Shown here piece after piece: positions 45,501 to 57,711 of a stretch of 64,000 bases of DNA. The stretch lies in assembly GCA_026874595.1 (NCBI GenBank), contig CM049309.1, positions 96,494,723 through 96,558,722 of the forward strand. The letters are read 5' to 3'. Within the stretch, counting starts at the first letter, position 1; each line of letters begins with the position of its first letter. A program made the position numbers and the translations under genes. This DNA is from Sipunculus nudus. Taxonomy: Eukaryota > Annelida > Sipuncula > Golfingiida > Sipunculidae. The notes under the pieces are model-generated. The model saw only the letters and a program-made list of their open reading frames with translations, was not told where the DNA came from and did not search any database.

Positions 45501-45795
45501 TTAGATGGCTCGGCTGTCTGTCCATCAGTTGTTTGCTTGTATTAGATGGCTGGGCTGTCTGTCCATCATTTGTTTGCTTGTATTAGATGGCTAGGCTATC
45601 TGTCTATAAGTTGTTTGCTTGACAAGATGTCTGGACTGTCTGTCCATCAGTTGTTTGCTTGTATTAGATGGCTGGGCTGTCTGTCTATAAGTTTTTTGCT
45701 TGATAAGATGTCTGGGCTGTCTGTCCATCAGTTGTTTGCTTGTATAAGATGTCTAGGCGGTCCGTCCTTAACCTGTTTGCTTGTACAAGATGTCT
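42561..45795 (+). repeat. 41 bp minisatellite array, about 79 copies, with ~1.06 kb higher-order duplication
   Basis: Units contain AGATGGCTGGGCTGTCTGTC followed by CATCAGTTGTTTGCTTGTAT. A marked order of variant units starting near 43591 reappears near 44651, 1060 bp later. A later stretch repeats at 1019 bp, one unit less. The unit is not a multiple of three, so open frames rotate through three readings (RWLGCLSISCLL and relatives) and are not coding. The plus strand is T/G-rich. Confidence 0.93.
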
Positions 45796-47531
45796 CAACA
45801 GTAAGGAATAGTTCTCAGATGCATTTTGAGGAGGTATGAACCTTACAACAGGGACATCTGATTTAATTCTGGAGTAAATCCAGATATGGATGTGAGCTTA
45901 AATTTTGTCTGTATCTGTTGATGTCTGTCTGTAGTAACTGATCAACTACATGTATTGTGTAATTTTGTGTACAGGTACAGGAACCTGAATGCATGAAATT
46001 CCCAATTACATTTTGGATATTACTTTTATAAATATTGAGCACTCACACTTCTCTCTCTTTTCCGCTAAGTACTTTTCAGGATGAAATATTTGGTATAATA
46101 TCCTGAACAAAAATTTGGACCCTTTTATCTTTTCAGTGAGGTGTGATTTGGCACAATACAGGAGTCATCATCTTAGGTTCTGCTGGAAGAGTTCTCTCAC
46201 AGATTTAGTGCCTGATGTAAACTGTATGTGCATATGTTAAATTTATACACATGGTAACTAACAGTGGCATAGGAAACATAAAGAAATATTGCCCGTTTTA
46301 CCTCAATATTGCACTAGCATGGTATTTGGTTAAACTTATTATATTAATGGAAATCTCTCCCTGCAAGTACATTGAATTTTTCATTAAACAATGGTACTTT
46401 GATATAAATTCTCAGATACTGAGAAAAAATTTCAAGGAAATAAATTTTCTTTTGTTTACTTATGCTTTGTCATTTAATAGAACAGGAGATTTCTAATAAT
46501 ACTAATCAACATTACTACAAAAAAATGTGTAACACTGCTAACTGCGAAATGCCCCTTCTGTAAATTGTTCTAAATCACACATAATTTTCAAGCTGAAAAA
46601 TCAGTTTTGCCTGTAATTTCCCTTACTTACGAAACAAAGGTGACAATACTATGATACTGAATGAGTTACCATGAATTTAGCTATAATGCTTCCGAAATAG
46701 AGCGACTGTGACTAACTTTCCAACTTCCATATGATAGGCTTCTAGTGGTGGTTGCTAGTTTCAGCCATTAGACAGACTACAAAAATAAGGTAACTGTGAC
46801 CTACTAGTTCTAAATTATATCTTCAATAATCCAGGTCTATCTAAATGCCTCACAACAAGTTTAATGTCCTTGTAACGTAAAAGCCATCCATAAAGCTCAC
46901 ACAAATATCTATCATCTATGCAGCCTTCCCAGAAAATCCTGTATTTATGATACTTTACTTGAGGATCAAAAGAGTCATAATTCCCATCAACAATATTCAA
47001 TTTATAATATACTATATGATCCAAAGTCAAATCCAAAATAATAAGGGCTTATGCCTTTTTTAACCTTCCATCACTGTCTGCCAGCTCTAAGTCCTTTCAA
47101 CTTTGTGCCCCTGAGACGGTTATTGTTGCATGTGATGATGGGGGGAGTGGCTGGCAGTTCCTGGTGATTGAATTTGGAAATCAAAACATCACTGTTTGAG
47201 ACAGCACTGTTTTAGCCAGATTGATAGAAATCTCCTGGTCCAGACAGACTGAGCCAGCTTAGTTCGCCTGTGTATCAATCAAGACTTTGATGCTCTGGTG
47301 TCTAACAGTCAAACACAGGGCACTGTCAGTCACAAGCTGCTGGAGCTAGATCACCATAGATGGCTAACACCACACACTTAAGCTATTGGGCCATTCAGTC
47401 AGTAATGAATCAGCTGAATAGCTAACCATGATTACAAACTCATCATTGTAACGACAACTACTTGTCAACAAAATACACAGCCATGAAAAAACATAAACAT
47501 AAAATGCTCAGTAAAACATTTTATGTTGTCA
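45796..47531. other. Unassigned stretch between the 41 bp and 39 bp arrays
   Basis: No repeat partner recognised. 46251-46496 (plus, 81 codons) and 46815-47036 (minus, 73 codons) are open but AT-driven and show no domain. 47060-47400 has moderate GC and short readable phrases but stops in all frames within ~30 codons and no convincing splice pair. Confidence 0.4.
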
Positions 47532-50500
47532 TGGACATGATGATCAGAAGGAAATGTCATGGATTTAGTAGGGACATGAGGATAAGAAGGAAATGTCATG
47601 GATTGAGTATGGACATGAGGATAAGAAGGAAATGTCATGGATTGAGTAGGGACATCAGGATAAGAAGGAAATGTCATGGATTGAGTAGGGACATGGGGAT
47701 AAGAAGGAAATGTCATGGATTGAGTAGGGACATGAGGATCAGAAGGAAAAGTCATGGATTGAGTAGGGACATGGGGATAAGAAGGAAATGTCATGGATTG
47801 AGTAGAGACATGAGGATAAGAAGGAAATGTCATGGATTGAGTATGGACATGATGATCAGAAGGAAATGTCATGGATTGAGTAGGGACATGAGGATAAGAA
47901 GGAAATGTCACGGATTGAGTATGGACATGAGGATCAGAAGGAAATGTCATGGATTGAGTAAAGACATGAGGATCAGAAGGAAATGTCATGGATTGAGTAT
48001 GGACATGAGGATAAGAAGGATATGTCATGGATTGAGTATGGACATGAGGATAAGAAGGAAATGTCATGGATTGAGTATGGACATGAGGATAAGAAGGAAA
48101 TTTCATGGATTGAGTAGAGACATGAGGATAAGAAGGAAATGTCATGGATTGAGTAGGGACATGAGGATAAGAAGGAAATGTCATGGATTGAGTAGAGACA
48201 TGAGGATAAGAAGGAAATGTCATGGATTGAGTATGGACATGAGGATAAGAAGGAAATGTCATGGATTGAGTATGGACATGAGGATCAGAAGGAAATGTCA
48301 TGGATTGAGTAGAGACATGAGGATCAGAAGGAAATGTCATGGATTGAGTAGGGACATGGGGATAAGAAGGAAATGTCATGGATTGAGTAGGGACATGAGG
48401 ATAAGAAGGAAATGTCATGGATTGAGTATGGACATGAGGATCAGAAGGAAATTTCATGGATTGAGTAGAGACATGAGGATAAGAAGGAAATGTCATGGAT
48501 TGAGTAGGGACATGAGGATCAGAAGGAAATGTCATGGATTGAGTATGGACATGAGGATCAGAAGGAAATGTCATGGATTGAGTAGGGACATGAGAATCAG
48601 AAGGAAATGTCATGGATTGAGTAGAGACATGAGGATAAGAAGGAAATGTCATGGATTGAGTATGGACATGAGGATCAGAAGGAAATGTCATGGATTGAGT
48701 AGAGACATGAGGATAAGAAGGAAATGTCATGGATTGAGTATGGACATGAGGATCAGAAGGAAATGTCATGGATTGAGTATGGACATGAGCATAAGAAGGA
48801 AATGTCATAGATTGAGTATGGACATGAGGATCAGAAGAGAAATTTCATGGATTGAGTAGAGACATGAGGATAAGAAGGAAATGTCATGGACTGAGAAGGG
48901 ACATGGGGATAAGAAGGAAATGTCATGGATTGAGTAGGGACATGAGCATAAGAAGGAAATGTCATAGATTGAGTATGGACATGAGGATCAGAAGAGAAAT
49001 TTCATGGATTGAGTAGAGACATGAGGATCAGAAGGAAATTTCATGGATTGAGTAGAGACATGAGAATCAGAAGGAAATTTCCTGGATTGAGTAGAGACAT
49101 GAGGATAAGAAGGAAATGTCATGGACTGAGAAGGGACATGGGGATAAGAAGGAAATGTCATGGATTGAGTAGAGACATGAAAATCAGAAGGAAATTTCCT
49201 GGATTGAGTAGAGACATGAGGATAAGAAAGAAATGTCATGGATTGAGTAGAGACATGAGGATAAGAAGGAAATGTCATGGATTGAGTATGGACATGAGGA
49301 TGAGAAGGAAATTTCATGGATTGAGTAGAGACATGAGTATCAGAAGGAAATTTCATGGATTGAGTAGAGACATGAGGATAAGAAGGAAATGTCATAGATT
49401 GAGTATGGACATGAGGATCAGAAGAGAAATGTCAAGGATTGAGTAGAGACATGAGAATAAGAAGGAAATTTCCTGGATTGAGTAGAGACATGAGGATAAG
49501 AAAGAAATGTCATGGATTGAGTAGAGACATGAGAATCAGAAGGAAATTTCATGGATTGAGTAGAGACATGAGAATCAGAAGGAAATTTCCTGGATTGAGT
49601 AGAGACATGAGGATAAGAAAGAAATGTCATGGATTGAGTATGGACATGAGGATCAGAAGGAAATTTCGTGGATTGAGTAGGGACATGAGGATAAGAAGGA
49701 AATGTCATGGATTGAGTATGGACATGAGGATCAGAAGGAAATTTCCTGGATTGAGTAGGGACATGAGGATAAGAAGGAAATGTCATGGATTGAGTAGAGA
49801 CATGAGGATCAGAAGGAATGTCATGGATTGAGTATGGACATGAGGATCAGAAGGAAATTTCCTGGATTGAGTAGGGACATGAGGATCAGAAGGAAATGTC
49901 ATGGATTGAGTAGAGACATGAGGATCAGAAGGAAATGTCATGGATTGAGTATGGACATGAGAATCAGAAGGAAATTTCCTGGATTGAGTAGAGACATGAG
50001 TATCAGAAGGAAATTTCATGGATTGAGTAGAGACATGAGGATAAGAAGGAAATGTCATAGATTGAGTATGGACATGAGGATCAGAAGAGAAATGTCAAGG
50101 ATTGAGTAGAGACATGAGAATAAGAAGGAAATTTCCTGGATTGAGTATGGACATGAGGATCAGAAGGAAATGTCATGGATTGAGTAGAGACATGAGGATC
50201 AGAAGGAAATGTCATGGATTGAGTAGGGACATGAAGATAAGAACGAAATGTCATGGATTGAGTATGGACATGAGGATCAGAAGGAAATTTCATGGATTGA
50301 GTAGAGACATGAGGATAAGAAGGAAATATCATGGATTGAGTAGGGACATGAGGATCAGAAGGAAATGTCATGGATTAAGTAGGGACATGAAGATAAGAAC
50401 GAAATATCATGGATTGAGTATGGACATGAGGATAAGAAGGAAATTTCATGGATTGAGTAGAGACATGAGGATAAGAACGAAATGTCATGGACTGAGTAGG

Positions 50501-51596
50501 GACATGAGGATCAGAAGGAAATGTCATGGATTGAGTATGGACATGAGAATCAGAAGGAAATTTCCTGGATTGAGTAGAGACATGAGGATCAGAAGGAAAT
50601 ATCATGGATTGAGTAGGGACATGAGGATCAGAAGGAAATGTCATGGATTGAGTATGGACATGAGATTCAGAAGGAAATTTCCTGGATTGAGTAGAGACAT
50701 GAGGATCAGAAGGAAATGTCATGGATTGAGTAGAGACATGAGGATAAGAAGGAAATATCATGGATTGAGTAGGGCATGAGGATCAGAAGGAAATGTCATG
50801 GATTGAGTATGGACATGAGAATCAGAAGGAAATTTCCTGGATTGAGTAGAGACATGAGGATCAGAAGGAAATGTCATGGACTGAGTAGGGACATGAGGAT
50901 CAGAAGGAAATGTCATGGATTGAGTATGGACATGAGGATAAGAAGGAAATGTCATGGATTGAGTATGGACATGAGGATCAGAAGGAAATGTCATGGATTG
51001 AGTAGAGACATGAGAATCAGAAGGAAATTTCCTGGATTGAGTAGAGACATGAGGATAAGAAAGAAATGTCATGGACTGAGTAGGGACATGAGGATAAGAA
51101 GGAAATGTCATGGATTGAGTAGGGACACAAGGATCAGGGAGGAAATGTTGTCATGGATTGAGTAGGGACATGAGGATCAGAAGAAAATGTCATGGATTGA
51201 GTAGGGACACAAGGATCAGGGAGGAAATGTTGTCATGGATTGAGTAGGGACATGAGGATCAGAAGAAAATGTCATGGATTGAGTAGGGACACAAGGATCA
51301 GGGAGGAAATGTTGTCATGGATTGAGTAGGGACATGAGGATCAGAAGAAAATGTCATGGATTAAGTAGGGACATGAGGATCAGAAGAAAATCTCATGGAT
51401 TGAGTAGGGACATGAGGATCAGAAGAAAATGTCATGGATTGAGTAGGGACATGAGGATGTTTGGGGAGGAAATGTTGTCATGAATTGAGTAGGTACATGA
51501 TGCTTGGGGAGGAAATGTTGTCAATGATTGAATAGGGACATGAGGGTAACAGAAGGATGTCATGGACTTAGTTTGGACCTGAGGATCAGGGAGAAA
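47532..51596 (+). repeat. 39 bp satellite array, about 104 copies
   Basis: Units read GGACATGAGGATAAGAAGGA then AATGTCATGGATTGAGTA. Thirteen codons per unit keep the plus strand open for up to 465 codons (MRIRRKCHGLSRD); the minus strand is also open (MTFPSYPHVHTQS). The plus strand is strongly purine-rich. Variant units alternate (ATAAG/ATCAG, TTTCCTGG/TGTCATGG). From 51120 to 51350 an ~81 bp double unit (containing ACACAAGGATCAGGGAGG) repeats three times, and the last units decay. Long frames on both strands and the lack of flanking coding sequence favour satellite DNA. The array ends exactly at a family 1 head. Confidence 0.93.
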
Positions 51597-53110
51597 AACT
51601 AGAATACGGGTAGTCGACAAGCGACTAAGTGTATCCGCCAAAATCAGAGTGGGACGGGTGAAGTGAGGCATGGATTGAGTGGCTGCCACAAAATCAAGAA
51701 AGCTATCCAAGTTGTATACATATGCAAAATTTTAGTCAGATAAATCAAACCACTGCTTGTATATGAGTGATTTTATCCCACAGCAGACAAACAGAAGGAC
51801 GCTGTGCAAAAATGGTTGCAGGTGGCACAGCCAGTTTTGCCTGTGATAAAGAGCTATGTGAGATCTATGAATTATAGGAGGGTACCTCAAACCAGTCCTG
51901 AGATATAAGCCTGGACTTCTACAGCTTGAACATGAATGAAGGTGGCACCACCTGTCATTTAATCAAGAAAGCTGTCCAGGATGTATACGCATGCCAAATT
52001 TCTGGTGGATAAGTCCAACCACTGCAGAGATATGAGTGATTTTATCCCAAGGCAGATGAACAGATAAACGCTGTGCAAAAATGGTTGCAGATGGCACCAC
52101 CAATTTTTATGTATATAATAAAGCTAACCAAGGGTTTCATTTGTGCAAAACTTTTATCCTGATTGTTCAAAAGTCCTAATTTGTAGGTGAATGTGTCAAA
52201 ACAGACACACAGATGGATGCACTGGAGATAGGAAAGGTCAGGGGTAAACCTAAAATATTTTGGCACCAGTTCACATGTGACTACGCTCTTTACACAGCGC
52301 TTTTCCTATGGGCCTACTACCTATATCTTAAGCGCTGTTTGTTGTATCCTGAATTGCTACACCATAGGGGAGCACTGTATTTTTGTTCAATCAGATGAGA
52401 CCTTGTGCTGGAAGACGCAGCCAAGTGAGGAATACACAGAGCCAATGTTGTTCATTTTGTTTTGAGTGACAGCTCATCGCCCCGGTAACCGTCTGAACAG
52501 GCCACAGGCTAAAAAAGAATGGCCTGAGACTTTGCTTAGGGCCTTGGGCACATAGGATGCCCGGCTGGTGAGCTGTAATTCAAACAAAACATAACAACAA
52601 AGGCTGTGTGCACACCTAGCTGGCTGGTTTCAGTTCTGCAGACAACAGATACACAGTCATAACACAGTCATACAGTCGCTAACACAGTCATAATGTCATT
52701 ATCCAATTGGTCGATGATGCGAGAATTAAGAGAGAGCAATTAAAATTCGACCATAAACTGCCAATCAAGCGTTGCTTGAAGCGAGCCAGGATGCCTGTTG
52801 AGTGTTTGTTTATTGGCATCTGGTTGGCTTGTCACATCAAACGCACGTTTTTTTCAGCGGACAACGAACCATCTGGTGTCTAAATGTATCATAAACGTTC
52901 AAAGCAGGCAGCGTGAAAATCAGTTGCTTCTTTAGAAGCCCAAGATTTCTGCTGCCTCGGAAGCGTAACATGTGACCCGATAATTGTGTAAAGCTTCGGA
53001 AAAAATCTTTCCGGTGGTCTCAGAGTTCTATTCCATAAATGAATGTGGCAGCGGCGGTGGAACCCAGTCAAAAACATTGTAACTGCAAAACTTTGTTTTG
53101 GTCAATACAA
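51597..53110 (+). mobile_element. Family 1 HINE/pearl-like element carrying a transposon insertion
   Basis: Head AACTAGAATACGGGTAGTCG at 51597, with the GTATCCGCCAAAA motif. The core monomers are diverged from those at 29568-31592. The 3' unique part is split by the 9 bp-duplication transposon at 52282-52967: 'CACCAGTTCACATGTGAC' before it, 'ACATGTGACCCGATAATTG' after it. The tail ends with a worn hairpin at 53079-53108 (GTAACTGCAAAAC / GTTTTGGTCAATAC). The decayed hairpin and core make this an older copy than 29568-31592. Confidence 0.8.
52282..52967 (+). mobile_element. Non-autonomous DNA transposon with 9 bp duplications, copy 2
   Basis: A 686 bp segment flanked by exact ACATGTGAC duplications (52273-52281 and 52968-52976). 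Other family 1 tails contain a single ACATGTGACCCGATAATT, so the empty site is known. It starts TACGCTCTTTACACAGCGC, ends GCCTCGGAAGCGTA, and matches 26571-27269 over its length with small deletions. No transposase. It gives a relative date: the transposon moved after this family 1 element was in place. Confidence 0.9.
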
Positions 53111-53463
53111 TTAAGGTCATACTGAAACCTCATATATATATATCACAATATCCATCCAATAAGATTGCTTTAAACTAGGTAATAATGGTCTGATCAATGT
53201 TTCATATTGAAATCAAGGCAATAATGTAATGTTATCAATAAGAGGTTTGTGATGCTGTAAAATTAGAACTACATGGCACTGGGGGAGCATTATATCAATG
53301 CTTCCCTTGGCTTGTGAAGAGTGGCTGGTCAATTCATTCTCAAAGCAGCAAATCTAAGCATAATGTTTCTAAATATTTCTTGGAATATGTTATGGAAATA
53401 AGAAGTATTTGTCAATATATCAATATAGCATAACATACACAAAACAAATTTCTCAAACATGTG
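53111..53463. other. Unassigned spacer
   Basis: About 350 bp of AT-rich sequence between the family 1 tail and a family 2 head. A short TA run lies near 53132. No repeat or gene recognised. Confidence 0.45.
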
Positions 53464-56055
53464 AAACAAGGGACCTATGGGTAACGATGCTCAGCTGTTA
53501 TATATGATTAAAAAATATGATTTAGAAATGAGGCACATGCTGGTTTTATGTGGTAAAAAAATAAGCTGTATCATGAGTTGTTGTTGTTTAGCTTATGTAT
53601 GATTTTGTTAGTAGCTTTGGAGACAGGGAAGAGGATTGATTTCATTTATTTTATTAACAAATGGAGTGCTATTGTCACACAGATTTTGACTAGGCCATAT
53701 AACTTATAAGCAGAACATATAATATAAGAGTTTAACTATTTATTAAAAAAAATTACAAATATTGTCCCAAATATTATTAAAAATAATAAGAGAATCGTAT
53801 GATTTTTTAAAATAAAATATAACTGAAGTGTTATTAAAATAATATTAAAGAATATATTCATGAATGCATTCATGAATACATTTTGAAAGTATTTGCACTG
53901 ATATTCATATACTTTCATTTTTACCTGAATTCCCATTCTTATGAAAGAAATTTTATCATGGAGTACATATTCATATTTGTATTTAAATACAGTTGCAAAG
54001 TATTCGCACCATGTCTGGTATTTATTCAGTTTTCACCAAACAATGATGTTGAGAATCCAGAATATACAAAATTCACACATTTATATTATGATCATAAGTA
54101 CCTGGTTTTATGGCTTTTATTTATATTAAAAAAATAAATGTAATATATTCATTTTGGACTAATTTCACATCAATGTACACACTAGACACAGTAGGAATCT
54201 AGATTAATATTATCAACTGCATCTTTGTCTATCATTAATTTCCTTCATATGATCCCTAATGATTAGTAATGAATAATATGATTTACTTTTAAATCATGAA
54301 AATTGAACTGAAAAATACCATAGGTGACTGCATGGTGTTATTTGGAATACGCGACATTCTATCCATCAATACAAGATTCTTATATCATCATTAACTCAAG
54401 ATAATTTCCTGTTATTATCAACTAACAAATTCCTTTTCTATTTTTCTTTAATTTGTTATTAAAAATCAATAAAAATTTATTAATTTATTGTTTATTGTTA
54501 TGTTGTTGGTTAAAACTACTAGGTGAGTTGGGTTGGACACCTGGATCAACTGTGGCTGGCCATAAGCTGCCTGGCTGCCCTAGTTTATGCCTCGCCTCAA
54601 GCATGCATAATTTGCTGAAAGTTCAACAAGGTCAACATGGTCTCAAAAAAACATTAATAAAAGCTACAATTTATGGCCAATTTCTTTCAGCTTTCTCAAC
54701 TTAAAAGCTGAAATCCTTATGTGTGCATGATATGAAAATTATATCAACAGTGCTCACAGGAAACAAACGTGCCATGGTCAAAGTTGGGCAAAATTTAAGG
54801 TACTAATTTTATATTTATACTAATAACTTATAAATTTGAAAAATTCAGAACTAATTTTGGGTATTCAATTGAATCTTGATTAAATAATGTTACATCCCTG
54901 ACAAAAATCTCTAGCTTCAGCAATCCTCTTGTTAAAGGAGTAAATGTATTTCTTGATTTTTTACAAAGTGCATTATGTTTTGGCCCATAACTTAAAACAA
55001 TTAGGCAATACTGACATCATTTCTGGCATTTGCATAGAGAATGTATAGAAAAATATGTATATTATATATGATTAAAGTCACATCAGTGGTTTTGATATTA
55101 GGCAGTCTTGAAGTGTAACAATGGGTTTTTAATGGAAAAATGAAGTTTTTTGTTAATATCTCAAAGGTATTAAGTCCTAGTGACCAAATTCTTGGCATGG
55201 TAGGGGATTTTTGAGACATCTAATTGTATGCCAAATTTTAGGAACTGAGAGCTGAAGCTGGGGAGCTGGGCTCTTGCAAACTGCATGACACAGGCTTGAT
55301 GTAAACAATATGTTACATGGTGCTTGAAAACTTGAATAAAATCTACAGTTTTTGATCTACTGGTTTCAAATATTTGGTGTTAACAGGCAAAATGCTAACA
55401 AAAACATGCTGTGAAAATTAAATCCACAGTACTTACAGGAAAGAAACATGCCATGGTCAAAGTTGGGCAAAATTTAAGGTACCAATTTTTTATTTTTGTT
55501 AATATTTTAAAAAAATTAAAAGATTTTGATCTAATTTTGGGTATACAATTTAATTTTGATTAATTAAAGTTATATTACTGGAAAAAAAGTCCATAGCTTT
55601 AACATGTTTTGTGTTAAGTGATCAAATATCTTTCCTGATTTTTTACAAAATGCATTATGTTTTGGCCCATAACTTTTTTAAATTAAATAATACAGACATA
55701 ATTTCTGGCATGTACATAGAAACTATATAGAGGAATATTTATGGTAAATATGAGGAAAAACAGATGAGTGGTTTTGATATTATGCAGTCCTGAAGTGTGA
55801 AAATAGGTTTTTAATAAAAAATTGAGGTTTTTCCTTAATTTCTCGAAGGAATGATATCGCAAAGACCCAGTTTTCGGCTTGGTAGGAGATCTTTGGGACA
55901 TCTAACATTATGCCGAATTTTGGATTCCTAGGTCTTACGGTTTCAAAACGTGCCACATCTATGGACAGACGGACGGACGGACGGCAAGACAGACGGACGG
56001 ACGACGGACAAAGGACCACGACTATAGCTCAGATGACTTATAGTCAGCTGAGCTA
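53464..56055 (+). mobile_element. Family 2 HINE-like element (A-type core), apparently complete
   Basis: Head AAACAAGGGACCTATGGGTA then ACGATGCTCAGCTG. The core is collinear with 35657-38266 (2592 against 2610 bp), including the 'ATTCATGAATGCATTCATGA' region, the TGTGGCTGGCCATAAGCTGC stretch, and two units with ACGTGCCATGGTCAAAGTTG or its variants. GACGGACGG tracts lie near 55965-56010. The hairpin is at 56025-56055: TAGCTCAGATGACT, loop TAT, AGTCAGCTGAGCTA. No target duplication. Two full-length, closely similar copies 18 kb apart define the element's ends independently. Confidence 0.85.
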
Positions 56056-56719
56056 AAAATCTTATATGTATTACAAATCTATCCTTTAAAAATGTTGATA
56101 TTCACATCAAATGTTAACATGAAACTAGAAGCAACGTTCTAAAGCTGCTCCTTAAAGTTTCAACCAACATTCTAGACAGCAATCATTATGAATTAAGGAA
56201 TAAAATAATATCAGGCACTCTGCTTCTCTGGTTAACTGACTGGAGATTAACACAGTCAGTATCTGTAGGTGCCTGGAGTTGAAGTTCTTACCTCAGGACA
56301 GTAATGACAAATGCTTGTACCTCACACCAGCTTCCTGCACTCAGTGCCTTTGTCAAGGCAGGGCATGAAAGATAACTCTGGTCACATGATAGAGTATGAT
56401 CACATGACAACATGACATCTGTCAGGACTGTCTTGACATGAACTCTGTGGATTTAAGGATCCCCAACTTGGATCCCTTTTCCACTTTGACCCCCAGTCTG
56501 TGTATCAACCTCAGTCTCCCAGTCATCTCACTGTAATCATCATCCATCAAGCTCAAACTACTACACCGTGCTTTATCATTAATACAACAGAAATACGTTA
56601 AACTATTCATTCCTTAACATCTACAGCCTGTACGGGACACTGCCTACTAAGATCACTGTCATTCAGAACTAATCTCATGGTCACCTAAAACAATGCAGCT
56701 GGTCTTGTACTTTAAAAGC
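56056..56719. other. Unassigned low-repeat stretch
   Basis: Moderate GC around 56230-56660. The minus-strand ORF 56422-56610 (62 codons) has no recognised domain. Short repeats of 'TCACATGA' occur near 56380-56410. Nothing is called as a gene. Confidence 0.4.
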
Positions 56720-56755
56720 AAACAAGGGACCTGTGGGTCACGGCACTCAGCTGAA
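56720..56755 (+). mobile_element. Unpaired family 2 head
   Basis: AAACAAGGGACCTGTGGGTC followed by ACGGCACTCAGCTGA. No tail that can be assigned to it lies in the window. It could be a truncated insertion, or the start of an element whose end lies beyond 64000. Confidence 0.65.
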
Positions 56756-57020
56756 ACTGATTATACTATTTGATAAATGTACACAATACACACATTTGGA
56801 GATCCTTTTGTATTGTTATGGCCTACATGAAAGATGCAGGAGCCTGTCATGAACACATATTTATTTGTCACATGATAAGTATCAGCATTTCAATTAAGTG
56901 AATGTTATATACATGTGTAAATACCCCCTGAGAATGTATAAAACCATGTTATAATTAAGGCTGAGAGGAAGATGAGTTGATCAAAGTATATTAATACACA
57001 TTAATTTATTCTCAAAAATA

Positions 57021-57711
57021 AAACAATGGACCCATGGGTCACGGCGCACAGCTAAAGTTTGAAATTTTAGCAAATGCAAAATATGGTGATTTCTATTGTA
57101 ATGTTTTTCATATATATTAGCATAAGAGAAGCTAAGAAGAAATGGCCCTCTGACGTGGTTATAGTAAAGTTCTAAATATATGATTGCAAAACTAATACTC
57201 TGACAAGACTGTCATGAAGAAAAACAGTAAACATTTTGAGATACTGTGATGCATATGAAAAATTTACAGTTGGACATGCAAGTGGACAGAATGGACTGAT
57301 ACCTTTATTTCGCTTTCCCCACTTTTTTTTATTTACAAGTTTTATAAATTTGTAATAAAAAAATCTGAAAATTTAAGTAAAAATATCAGAATTGTAATTA
57401 TAAGTTGCATTATTATTTATCCAGAGTTTTAGCTCACATCAGGTCACATTATGCATACACATATTTTATTATTTTTAAATCACAAATGTTTAAACTGAAT
57501 TTAAAAGAAAATAATATAATAACAAAGCATCTTCAAGATTATTCCTTGAATCACAATTAAAAAGTTGTGTACATTTGAGTTTTCAGTACATGCTTAATTT
57601 TATTCTCTGAAATAAAAGATTCAGTAAATTTAATCAAATAAAAACCATTTTTTTTTCAAATGAAGTATACACACTGTTGGTTGAATGAGGGACAAACAAT
57701 ATCATTATGCT
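57021..57711 (+). mobile_element. Family 2 head and AT-rich core, left part of the outermost nested element
   Basis: Head AAACAATGGACCCATGGGTC then ACGGCGCACAGCT at 57021, slightly worn. The following AT-rich sequence ends with 57600-57711, which matches 9690-9760. The matching sequence continues at 62667-62780 after the family 1 element, and A-type core follows to the window end. The simplest reading is a family 2 copy split by 57712-62666, with its tail outside the window. Confidence 0.5.

Noticed and set aside
42577-45839. Series of Cys/Leu-rich membrane-like proteins
   Set aside because: They come from frame rotation through a 41 bp unit; each is short and ends when variants add stops.
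47462-48859. A 465-codon basic repeat protein on the plus strand
   Set aside because: Same explanation with a 39 bp unit. The complementary strand is open over almost the same interval.
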